From Acanthaster planci (Eukaryota > Echinodermata > Asteroidea > Valvatida > Acanthasteridae): a stretch of 64,000 nt of DNA. The position numbers and the translations under genes are program-made. Under the pieces are notes generated by a model that was not told the DNA's origin, ran no database searches, and worked only from the letters and a program-made list of their open reading frames with translations. Where the stretch lies: contig NW_019091476.1 of NCBI RefSeq assembly GCF_001949145.1, forward strand, positions 159,963 to 223,962. Direction: 5' to 3'. This document shows, in pieces, positions 33,032 through 45,600 of the stretch; the stretch's first letter is position 1; each line of letters opens with the position of its first letter.

Positions 33032-33092
33032 ATTAACCCCAACACTCCTCAATCCTCCAACAGGTGAAGGATTGAGGAGTGTTAGGGTTAAT
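33032..33092. repeat. Hairpin with about 25-bp stem between converging genes
   Basis: The arms, starting ATTAACCCCAACACTCC and ending GGAGTGTTAGGGTTAAT, are near-perfect reverse complements around a loop of about 10 bases. It lies between the inferred poly(A) signals of C2CD3 and the transporter. Confidence 0.85.
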
Positions 33093-33164
33093 CAGGTGAC
33101 AGCATGTTGATTTAAAGGAAAAAAACTCACACAGAGTGATTATGTAGAAAAAGAAAAACTAAAG

Positions 33165-33170
33165 TTTATT
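33165..33170 (-). promoter_or_regulatory. Candidate poly(A) signal of the transporter gene
   Basis: TTTATT on the + strand (AATAAA on -). It is the first such signal past the stop codon, so it would imply a 3.5-kb 3' UTR. Confidence 0.35.
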
Positions 33171-34354
33171 TTTTACAAACAAAAGTAATGAATAAGGATT
33201 GACTAATAAATAAGTCAAAATATCTGCTTTACAAATAATGTACAGGGATACTATGAATCACGTAAAGGGAATTTAAAGCATAAAAATCTGACATTACGGA
33301 TCTTTCTCCCCCCTCCCCCAGGGGATGAAAAGTCATTTCCACAGGAAATGATTCAAAAGCATCAATCAACCCGATGATCACAATCATTCATGTTAAATGA
33401 TCAATGCCAGAATGGAAAATGACATGGTACAAGACATAGAATTGTATCGTAAAATGAGTTGCAGCTACTGGTCCACTTGTCAGTCACTGATTGCACTTTC
33501 TAGTAGCCCAGCATCCATTTCCAAGTATACACCATTAACTTGCTGGGTCTATCATTTGGACTTCATCATATGCTTGTTACACTTTGGGCACCAAATGTGT
33601 ACTTTTTGTGCAAACATGGTCCTCTTTGTGAGAGCACGGTCCTCTCACATGTAAGCTCATGCTGGCCTGTAGCAACTGCAAAAGATTTGTAACCGTTCTC
33701 AGTTTGGGGATACTGGCAAGGCCCGGTTAATATTTACAACGGTTGGGCAAAATTCTTCTGCCATTACAAAAGGACCTCCTGAATATATGTTGCACGTATG
33801 GTACCCAAATCACCTGCCTGGTTTGTATTTGACAAGTTCTGTTTGTTGTTCCATGTCAATATCTAGCTCTTGAATTTTCAAAACTTGGTCTTGGTTGTCT
33901 TGGATTACTGTTGGACAGTCCAGGAAAAAAGTCTTGGTCTAGATATTACATGTACTAGAACCAAGCAAATATACAATAGAAAAATAGTTATCCGTGCTAA
34001 TTGCTGACTTTGTTTAAAGATAAATAGGCCTGCTCATAATAGTTGATTGGCTCTATTAACCACTTTGTCCCAAGGGATGTGTGAACATGCTCTGGCCATC
34101 TGCATATACAGTATGCATGTACACATAGGCAGGCCTGATTGGTTGGAAAGCCCTTGGAATTCAGTTCCAAGTGACGTTACAAGCTATTCAACTTAATGTC
34201 TGCATTAATTTCGTAAGTAGCTGCTTGTAACCAGAGTAACTAGTAACGTGACATTTTGTTTATCTACCGGTGCGATACGACTTGTGATGGACACAACCGA
34301 AAACTCGCAGGACCCATCAGTTTTCCTTAACTGCACCGTACATACATGTATCTG

Positions 34355-34506
34355 CGGGTAGGCATTCATCGCATTCAGGGGACAAGTTCTTTTATCAGGG
34401 AAATTTGAACAGAGTTGTGGGGACATTTCTGAGTCGCCACAACGTTTTGGTCCCCACAAAGTAGGTGAAATATCAAGTGTATGTCCCCACAACTACGGTG
34501 CGAGAC
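34355..34506 (-). repeat. Dispersed repeat family B, copy 2 (inverted relative to copy 1)
   Basis: Reverse complement of 24968-25119 with a modest number of substitutions. Confidence 0.85.
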
Positions 34507-35921
34507 CATTTGAACACACCTGCCATTAAGAATTGTTATAGTATTGCTTGAATATGGATTTGTACTGTACTGCATTAGACTTCATTGCATCCATGGCATA
34601 CAGCAGAGCAAAGCAACAGAACTTTACCACTAAGTACAATTCTGTTTACAGGAGTTATTTTCAATGTCTTTTGCCTTCACAATACACACTGTACATAGCA
34701 AAGCATATTGTCATTGGAATGTGCGTAACATCCAAGCCGTTACAGCATTACTGGACACACTCCATACACAGAAACGGACACTGCATTACATGTTGCAATC
34801 ACCATTATTTCTCAGAAAATGACGGGTAATCTCAAATTGCCTGACTGGATTTTTAAAGAGTATTTAGCCTGTTCCATTCTCTCCAAAACAAAAAACTTTT
34901 AAAGCACAACAGATTCCCTTTCCAAAGTGACATTGTATCCATGTCCAAGTATCGATGGACTTGCATGACAGGAAGAAAAATACCATTAATACATATACTT
35001 CAATCAACAAAAACAGGACGGGAAAGGGGAAAACCAGAATTGTTCTAAACTAATCCAAAGTAATAATGGAATGTTTTCAAATTTCCCGTAGCACAAATAC
35101 ATTCTGAACCCTTCAAATTTAGTTTCAAATTCAGTGCTTAAAACAGTTTTGCAAATTAAAAAAAAAAGAGAAATACTTCAGATTCCCAATGCAGGGTACC
35201 ACCAAGACGCTGTCAAGCAGAGGTCGTTTTGAAGTGCATTATGGGATAAATAGTCGACAAAGTCTTAATTTGCTACTACTGCGCTGTGCACGGGAAACTT
35301 CAATTTTTCTGAATATTCATCTTGGTTGAAAATTTTGAAGTGCCTATTGCAAATGGGAGTTAGGTAGCCAAAATGATGGTTCTGTGTGATGCAGGGAACA
35401 ACTCGATTAATCACATATCCTCAAGTTACGTACCAAAGTGCCTTCAATCGCAGCAGCGTGTCGACCGTAAACTTGAAAAGTGGACTGTCTGCAGCAAACT
35501 CTTGGTGCCACACTGTATTGTGAATCGCCCGTATTGATTCTTACCAAAACAAAGCATAAATGGCCGGCAGAAATAAATAACATGGACTGGAAGCTGAATT
35601 TTAGAGTTAGGTAGCACATGATTAAGAATGACATAAGATAAATTACAAGCAGCTGATACTCCTGGAACCTCCAGAGTAAAATCAAATAAATCTTCAATTC
35701 CGAAAATGTTATTTACTATTAAAACATTGAAAGAAAAAAGAAACGATTTTGGCACTTCTCCAGAAGGTTAGCATTTTGAGGCTGATGTACATGTATCCTC
35801 TCCCTCCAAATAAGGATTTTAACTTTCCATACAGAAGCCTGTAACACATGTAGGCAGATCTATACAGTTAACCCTAGAAAGAGTTGGATGGTAAAATTAT
35901 ATGACAGGTTCTCTTGGCTGT

Positions 35922-36515
35922 TTAACCACTCCCTGCCGGGGATTCATGATCCGGACACGTATGCTTTATATGCCTGGCCAGGGTCTCCGAAATCGGACAA
36001 AGGGAACTGGGCCTTGTAACAAGAGACCATACTCGGAACAAAAGACCAGGCTGCTAGGCATTACCGACATTTTTTCACTCTCAAAAGTGGAGATAATCCA
36101 GCCTTGTTTTGAAACAGTATACCACGGTTTGGGGTGTTTAGAGCGAGCGGATTACCAACGGGGACAAAAGCGCTCCACCACCGCAGCGAAGAGCCACACA
36201 GCACCGCTGCATGCTAATCTGGACCCTTTTGAAAAGAGGTCAGCAGTGCACTGAGCCAGGTTGAACAAAAGAAAGTTATACAACACCGCACATTGTGGGC
36301 TCTTTTTACAAGGTTGCAGGCCTGGCTGAAATACTCGGGCGTCAATAATTTTGTCTGTCAGGCTAGAGTGGACACCAGACAGTCCTTCACATGTTTGTAA
36401 GTGTCCAGTAAAGGAAGATAGGAATTTTTAAAGAATTTCAAAAACAGAAAAAAATGATAAATATCCCGGCCCAGCATCGTCAACATTGATAACTGCCCCG
36501 GCAGGAAGTGGTTAA
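35922..36515. mobile_element. 594-bp TTAA-flanked element with terminal inverted repeats
   Basis: The left end TTAACCACTCCCTGCCGGGG and the right end CCCCGGCAGGAAGTGGTTAA are inverted repeats, 19 of 20 bases by eye, beginning with the piggyBac-type TTAA target. No transposase frame is present, so it is non-autonomous. Confidence 0.85.
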
Positions 36516-36658
36516 AAAAGCAGACAATAAGTCCTATACTCTACAAAGCGCCTGGGCAGTGTTGAACTCTCTTGCAGCCTGGAATATTTCTGATTGTGTG
36601 AGCGCATGTAGCTTGTTTACCGATTTCTATTTCCACAGCATCGTGTTGCCTGCCTGTG

Positions 36659-39600
36659 CTATGTCTCTCCTGTTCCATTCATCAGGGCATTGAGGGCTTG
36701 CAGATCATCTGTAGTTGCTGGGGATTCTGAGGTAGTGAGGAAAATGAGGCTTTCTGGCACCAAACCTGGAAACAGCCGCTTCAGAGCATCCCAAGTGCCA
36801 AAACATGCCCTGTGGGGAAAAAAAAGTATGCGCGGATTTCCATTCAAAATATTTCTATTACAGACGTGTTCAATGTCCATTCAAGTGTAAATTAAAGGAG
36901 GGGTTGGACCAAAAGTTCTAGGAAGGGGGATATTACAGAGAACAAAAGATCCTACACTTTCCAAAATGACCGACACATTTACTTTAAAACCGTGTTCATG
37001 TATATGGAATGTAAAATGTTTTGAAGGTTCTAGAATCACTTGCACAGTATCATTAAAAAAATCGGCGATATGTTCTTTTCACAATCACTTAATAGCTTCC
37101 AGTCACTAGAGATGACTCTCTCTTCCCCTTAGGATTGTTTAAAATGCATAAAAAATAAATCTGTGCAGCACTGAAAGAAAAATGGCCAGAATATTACACT
37201 TACGCAATGATTCCCATGACTATGAGAAAGACATCAAACACCCACTGTCCTCTCGTCAACGACCTACAAATTAAACCAAAATAACTTACATTCTTGTGTT
37301 GTTGCACCAATTTGTCTACACAGGAGTCGCGCGACTAGCATTGTCATCATTTATATCAGTTCTTTTAAACAACACTAGGGAGCACTTCTGTGCCCTGGTG
37401 ATCAATTAACTCCATTTCTTCCTCATCCTAAAATACGTTGATTAAATTTCTTCCCTTCAAACCAATGCAATTTATCTCAGAAGGCAAAATGCATGCCACT
37501 TCTCCCAACTGGCTCAACACCTGGCTGGCCACTGCAAACAGCTTCTTCAACATGCTGGTCTACAGCTTCTTCAACAAATCTTTCTGAGGGGCAGCCAGAC
37601 AAACAGTCATGGGCAAACTGCACATCTGCCAGACATCAGTTCAGCCATTTGTTACCTAGTTTAAACAGGTGCACTGTTATCTGATCCCAGCAGTGTACGT
37701 ATGACCTATTGCGTATTCTGTACGTGAATTATACCCACATTGAAAAGGTCTTACTGAACAGGTTCAATTAACAGCATACCTATGGGGGTATAGGAGTGTG
37801 CCCCATCCCCATAGCAAAAGTCAGTGCTCTTCCTAGTCTTCCCCTCCCCCTTTGTAATTTCAAAATGTGCACAGCTTATACAAGTCACAGTTAACTTGCT
37901 TTTGTATCCTTCTGAAATATATGCTCACCCCCCAGGTGCCCCCTCAAAATTTCACCCAAGTTACGCGACTGGATCCAACGTTTTGAGACAGACGGAGCCC
38001 CCTAGTCACAGAATCTAAACCAGGCATTAAAGATGCGACTCACTCTTGAAATATCCTCATGTGGAATATCCCTGGTAGGATGAACGCCAGCAGAGTGCAG
38101 CAGGTGGCTCCCACTAGCGCCATCAGCGTTGCAATGTTGGGTATCAGGATCACCACAATGCCCGTCAACAACACCATCCCTGAGCGGAGAACGTTCTGCA
38201 GGCAACGGAAAGTGGTTTTTGCTGCTTCTAAATCAGTCTGTGATTTCTGAAGTGCACTTGTATGGACTTTGCTTAAAAAACAAAACTAGCTCATATAACA
38301 ATCTGATGCCCACTCTATTGAAGTTGAATTAGCATATAATGGTACATGTATATGTATCTAACTTGAGATTTTGGGTAATTCCAGAAATTACGGGTCCAAA
38401 AGTGTGACTTTTTTGTGTCCGTTATATCTGGCCTTTGTTATTTGACATGGAAATCACCGGAAATGATTTCAAACTATTATCTTTTGTTTGGCAGGTAATT
38501 TACATTAATTCATCACTCTTAAAAATTAGATAATGTGTTCTGAACTTACAAAATCACGTCAGATGTGACAGGGACACACACACAAAATGGATTCCTAATT
38601 TCTGGAATTACCCATTTGAACTCTCATTGGCTGGTGACTGAAGCAGGTACAAGTATGGCTCAACACACCGACCGCGTAAATACTTTCTTTACTTCACTTA
38701 TTGCTCATGCCAATTAGACCTTTATTTCGTAGGTTGCATCATGAACTGATGTATCATGGATAGTTGTCACACCATAACCTGAAGTATTGCGTGTATAAAG
38801 TCTGTGGACAACTCGTCTCCTTGTCAGTGTTGATGTCAAGACCCTTTAAGACCATCACAAGGACCCCATAAAAACCACCACAAAGTGAACACAAGACCTC
38901 CAGTCAGATTTCAGTCACAAACTGTTCAAATGAACCTCAATTAAAAACCACTCCTTTATACTGTTACTTGTGTCTGGTCTTGTGTCTGTTCTCAACTACA
39001 ACACACACTGCATTTCGAGGTGCATCAAAACTACTGTATGCTTCACTTCATGGGTCCACAGTGAGTTGACAGTGCATGGAACACCCATGTAAAATATGCA
39101 ACCTTCCACTGCAGAAAAACAAATTGTAGTCCGTGTTGCTGTGGTACTGTTCATAAATACAAGCTGTAATTTAACACATGAGGGGCTCCCTACAAAGGCA
39201 ACTGAAAACATCTACTGAGGTTTTGGTCCTGACTTTTCAAAGCCTTTCTTTTCTAACGAGCTCTCATAAAGAGCTAAGCATAGAGTATTTATAACAAAGA
39301 CGAAGGACAAAACCTTACTTAAAAATCCTTGATTTGTTACACAAAATCTGAAGCAGCTGTATCGGTGCCAGTCGTTACATGCCCACAAGTTATCGAGTGG
39401 AAGAGATTCTTTACACAAATAGCACTTTTTTCTGTTCAATTTTATTTCTTTATTTTATCAAGGTAAGCTCTGCTCTGACATTTCGACCACTGTATTTCCT
39501 CCTACGTCTGATTTTTTTATTTCTGATACAAAATGTTGCACTTTTAAGTCCAAACTTACCCCAGTGGATGTGGATTTGTACGTGCCCTGAAGTAATCTAT

Positions 39601-42600
39601 TTTCCATGATGACCACGACGGGAAACATCATGACGGGATACGTGAAGAACAGTGAGAAACACAGACAGCTTTTGACAAGCTCTGGAATAATTCCTGGGGT
39701 TTGGGGGGATAAAAACAGGGCATTATATTTAATCCACTGGATTTGTCTGTGAAGTTGTCACGGATGCTTAAGGCAAACTCTGGCATAAAACTGCATCAGA
39801 TGATCAGTTTGACCTTTTCCTGTTCTCTTTCATGCAATGGAAATTTAAATGAAAAAGTACAATGTACATGTGTGATAGATATGTTACTTTCTGTTACCCA
39901 TGAACATTGTAACCCATACAAACTCTTAGAAAATTTGACAAATACTTTGCGATTCTGAAAAGTTGATACACATTCCAAAATTGAACAATGGTTTTCATAC
40001 CTGGTCCTTTTTTCCTCTTTCTCGTGTTTTCACGATAACTTTTCTCCCTACAACTCTGTGTGCTGAGGATGAACTTACCTTCGGGAAGGTTTAACGTGAT
40101 GATGCTTTCTGTTTCAGGTCCAAAAGACTAGGGAAGAAAAAAAAAGACGATAAAATAAGACAGTATGAAGTGAAAATCAACAGGGTTTAATCACAGTGCG
40201 TGATTGGGAGAATGTTCCAATTATGTTGAAGGTTGGTAGAACCAGAATACTGGATGGCCAACCTGCTGCGTGCTGAAGTTTGATGACGAATTTTACCAAG
40301 CAAAGTGAGATAAGTAAAACATATCACTTTTCTAATCAACTCAACACAGAGATGGAATGTTGCAGCTGTTTTCATAGTACAGCCATAAGACAAAAATCAG
40401 CCTCTGAGAGTCTCCATGCATCATTGAGTGAAGTTCTTAACAAACCTGCTCGCTTTCTACCACACAATGCACAACGATGTGAAAGGGATTTAAGAGTATA
40501 CGTAGCTACAGATGTCTTACCAGGTATCCACACACACCAAAACTTATATACAGCGTAGTAACGACAACCAGGGCAAATATAAAGATTCTGGAGATATAAA
40601 AAGGAAAATTGGTAAAATTAGCATGCTCACTGTCTTAGAAACAGTTGCTATATGAGTTGATGGTTGTTATAAAAAATGGCAGTAACAAAACCAAAGGAAA
40701 ATCTGGATCACCTGAGCTGTTCAGACTGCCTGAAATTCTCCTCATTGTCAACCTTGGGCCACCATGTTCAACACAGCGAATGAATGATTATCAATGCTGG
40801 ACATTCAATCATCCCCCAAACCATGCAAAAAGTGGAAGTCAGGTTGGCGTCTGTAGCCTGGGTCAGGCTTTTGGCAGTCCCTACCTGATTCTGTGGTTAG
40901 TCCCTGGACAACCTACCCGAGGATTTCCTCCCACCTCTACAACGGAACCCTTCTCCATTCTCTTCTTTACACAAGCTTTAATGTTTACAGGCTTTCGTAC
41001 TTTGGAGGCATGCTTGGTTTCATTACCAGGAAACTAACTTACTTTCTGAACTTAGGCCTCTTTGATGCTAAAACCGAGGACTCTAATGCCAAGATCATGC
41101 CAGCCCCCTGCAAACAAACACAATATTAAATATGACTTTTCCATGCATAAACATTCATGCATGTAATCCCTTGAATCGATTCATCACAGCTGTCTAGGAT
41201 TAAAAAAATGGAGATTCTGGCCTTGGCTTTACATCAAATGAAATCTTGTGAATCTAAAATAGATTATTCCTATACAGTGCGTACAGCTTCACAAATGAAA
41301 TATCCACTGTTCACTTCCAATTATTGGTTGCTGCTTGGGTGAGGCCCATGTCTTGGTTCCCAGCTTTTTTTTTTAAATGAACGCGTAAATTTGCCTAAAC
41401 GCTATTGTCCCCTGAGCAGCTCTATCAAAATGACATCCTTTGGGTCGTTCAGTTGATGGACATCCGGACTGTCCTTCAGTCATTAGCTGACAAGAATAAC
41501 ATCTACATGGCAAAGATAATTTTTAAAAAAATCTTGCAACATGATGTAACCGAAGAATGCAAAACTAAAAAAGTACCTCGTAGCAGTAGAATGCGATTCC
41601 AAGAAAAAATGGAAACCCAACGAGAGACATCTGCTTTGGGTGTATACTGTAGAGAAGAGAAAATTTGGCAAGGCAGAGAAATACAAAGTGACCAGTTGGG
41701 AAGGTCCATTACGATTCCAGTAGAGCATAAACATGGTGAAGCAAGAAAGACATGTGAGGTCAAACATAGATTTGAAACTGCTTTTACTCACCGGACGTTC
41801 TGCACATGCTCAAAGTCAAACCAGAAGACAACGGAATACGCAAACATGTTGGCAAAGTCTGCAAACAAGCTGGAGCAAGGCAAAAGGACCAAACTACAAG
41901 GTATTAGAGGGTTAGTACCATGCTACTGCACCTAAAAATAATTTGTGAAAATAATCCAAACTGTCAAGTAAAACTTCCTTTATTAGTCCAGAAACCTTGA
42001 TATGCCAGAATACTTTACTTTAATCATCACTGAATAGTGTGCATTATATACAAGTTACTTCTTGATCCAACTTCCTCAAATGTAAAATCAAATTTTGTCG
42101 AATTGTAAGCACAAACATTACTTCACACCTAGCAGCCTTTTTCAGCCCAAATAGCATGCTAGTTGTGTGACGCATGTATGATTATTTTTGCCACGGGAAT
42201 CTGCACAGCAATCATTTACACAGAAACAAAGTTTAACAGACAATAGCATGCCTAAGGCTGCCCACCTGAAGATTGCTAATCTGTTGAGGTGTCTTAACAA
42301 GCACAGCAGGGTCAGAGGGGCCATCATCAAGCCGATCCAGCCATTTTTGCTGAGGCCCGGGACAAACGTGACCAAGTTGCTGGAGATAAAGATCAGGTAG
42401 GCACAGGAAAAACCTGCCCAACGGTCAAACAAAGAACGACACAAGAGTAAGTAATCTAGAAGAAATATTATTTACATCTGGTCTGAGATGTGTTAAAGTT
42501 CATACAGCTCCTAAGAAGAAAATAATGCTTGGCAACTATAAATGGTGAACCCATTACGAGCTGCACTGCATGACGTTTCAGCTGGTAACCTATTTTGCTA

Positions 42601-45600
42601 AGAAAGAGTTTCTGCACTCATCAGCAACATGAATCTGCCCCAGGGTGAATACACGACACTGAATCTCAGTTTACAATGTGATCAAGTACAAGAAGAATTA
42701 TTTTGCTATCCAAAATGACACTAACCAAAATTAATGAGAATCAAATCAAATTTAAAATAAATAATTATTCAAATAATGAAATTCCCTTTTTTTTCCCCTC
42801 AATAAATGCTGTAGCTGTTGCAGACAAAAGATGGGTAGCTAAAACTATGTAAAAACCATACACTACAAAGTCATTCCATTACATTTGGGCTGGTTGCCCA
42901 TGTTTCATATGGCCAAATTATGCTTGATTTAGAGTACATGTCGTATTGTAGCTTCACTCACCAACTTGAGACACCACAATAGAGATGTCAACGATAACTT
43001 TGCCTTTACTTCCAAGTGCATAAAAACCTAATTGAAATGTAGAAAAGAGACACAGAGAGATTATCAATGCTGTCACTTTATTTTTCAAGACACTGCACTG
43101 AAAAGTTACGAGGGAAAATAACAGGAAGGACTGATCTTCAACCTTTTAGAGGTACGGTATGACACATTATGAATCATGCTTGTCATAAGACTTGGCTCTG
43201 TCAAGCACTTTTTAAGTTAATGCAGATATTGTCTCTTTCTTGAGAGAGTCTGCCATGTTTGGAGAGCGACTTACAACAAAGTACCCAAGTACTGTGGTTC
43301 AAAACTGAAAATATATTTCAAGCCAGGGAACCAGATATTCGTAACAACTCACATGATGAAAAGTGGTTTTGAAAGGCTTTTGGGGGGAAATCTTAAAATA
43401 AAAACTATGTTAAATGAAATTCAAAGACAGATTTCAAATTTGCTCACAATTCTTAATCTGTGACCTATGGTGCAGCATCAGACATATGTTCTTTTGCCAC
43501 AATGACATGATCAAAAAAAGAAAAAAAAAGAAAGACTTGTTTACCACAGGATAAAAATGTATTGGTGTTCTGATTTCAGAGATTGTTTGGTAATTCAGGA
43601 TTTCTTGCTTATTACAGACAGTGCTGCTCTCATTTTTTTCTCTTAAGTTTCAGGGTTGGGTTCATTCTACAAGTATCCAGGTACCAAGTTTTATGTTATT
43701 ATGGTTCCTTATGCATATGTAGTCCCTGTACCACCCATGAATTCACACCACTAAAATGGGCAAGCCAAAAAAAAAAAGAAAAAGCAGCGACTAAAGCTAC
43801 ATTTGTGCAAACACCAACTCCATCAAATAATACCAGAACAATCACCCCCTTTGAAGTCTATTTCTTTATAACATGATGTCCTTGATGCCGGAAAAACTGA
43901 TGGTGAAGCCATAGTGCTGTTAATGCCATTTACAGTAGCAGTCTGTGCTGTATGTGTACCTCACTGAGCCAAGGAATTTTCCCAGGCAAACGGAAACGAC
44001 CCAATGAGACCAAATATATGAAGCAGTTTACCTACGTGTATTTTATGCCGTTACTGTTTACCACATGAAGAGAGACATTTCATTGGCATAAACATGTTGA
44101 ACAACCTTGACACTGGTTTAGAATAGCCATGCAAAGATTAGAAATTGACTATGCATTTGATACAACACACAATTTATGGACAAAGATGCCAACTTGAATT
44201 TTCTGTGAAATTGTGCAATTAAAATCGTCCCTGTTTTTTTTTACCATCACAAAGTCCTGTTGGTGCATCTAATTACATGTATGACTGGAGCGTGTGCTTG
44301 CTGTTCATATCTTTCAGTTCTTGTTTATCAAAATTCTGGTATATCGTTGTGCAGATACACGTATGTAGTGTGTTTATGCACACCGTATTACACACCACAC
44401 ACGTCCTCAGTTTGATAAAAGCCTTATAGAACAGTTTGCCACATTGATAAATTAAACACTCCAACTCTGTGCAAGCAATTATTAATTCAACACCAGTTCT
44501 GGAATAATTTTAGCCGAAATGATCATCCTTAGAGATTAAATTTTCATTGAATATTCAGCTACCAACTTGATACTAGGTGATCAACATGCATGTAATGAAT
44601 GCACATGTACTGTAGAAAACATGTTATAAAACCATTCTGGTTTGAATTCACTGTGTGCCATGCATTATATGTATTCAAACATACCATATCTCTACAATTA
44701 TTTAGTGAATAAGATTAAATACAACCTGTTTTGAATTTTCCATTCCCCAAAGAAAGTTTTATAAACTCCGAACTAGACTGTCTACAAAAACATTTAAAAC
44801 ATGTAGGAATAACATTGGCACGTTATGTACAGTACATATGTACAGTCCCTGTTTTCAATCTGAACTACATTGTACAAATGGAAAAAGCACAACCACAGAC
44901 AAAAAATGAAAATATCATTATTTAGGTTTAATGTAATCTTGAAAACTCACCAACATCACTGTAATCTATCTCATTCTTTGAACTCTGTGGACAGAAAAAC
45001 AGACAAAAAGATAGAATACAGACTCCAATATACTGACTATAAAGGGACTTGAAAGACATTAATAACATTTCCATCCTGGCAAAAATTTCTGAAAAAAAAG
45101 AGAAGAGTGGTTGCTTGGATAAAAATGACATATTCCTTTTTTTAATGATTAATAACAAGTTATGTTTTTTAACAGGAAAGGCACTCTGAATAACTTATTT
45201 TTTCAGTAAAAAAAGAGTTAAAAGAGAGTTTGAAAGTTAAAAATCATCAATCTGTGATCAAGCAAAAAGCCAAGGAATACAGGAATATTATTCAGCCAAA
45301 ATTGAGAAAAATAACCTGGATAATAAGGGGTTTCCTAATTGCATCGCAGCTTCTGTCTGAAAGTTATGGCTACGGCTTGGAATAACACAGTATGCGCTTA
45401 TGGAGAGCCACTTGCTAGCGGCTGCAACCACTTCCCATATAGGCCCGTGCAGCTGCCAGCCACAACCAGTCGTTGTGGACACAGCCCCATTTCCACTTAC
45501 AGCAGATTCGTCTGAACCCTTCCTCCGCTGGCCGCTTGCCTCTCCATTCTGCGCCGACGCCTCCGATGACTCTACCCCTTTCAGTAACTCCTCCTCCACG

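Larger units (their letters stand above)
33093..36658 (-). other. Probable long 3' UTR / intergenic region of the transporter gene
   Basis: The first AATAAA downstream of the transporter stop codon on the - strand is at 33165-33170, about 3.5 kb away. The stretch contains repeat B copy 2 (34355-34506) and a 594-bp TTAA-flanked element (35922-36515). No conserved coding exon was seen on either strand. Confidence 0.4.

Noticed and set aside
41405-41935. A 176-codon + strand open frame
   Set aside because: It lies antisense over transporter exons 7 and 8, whose - strand translation is conserved and correctly spliced.
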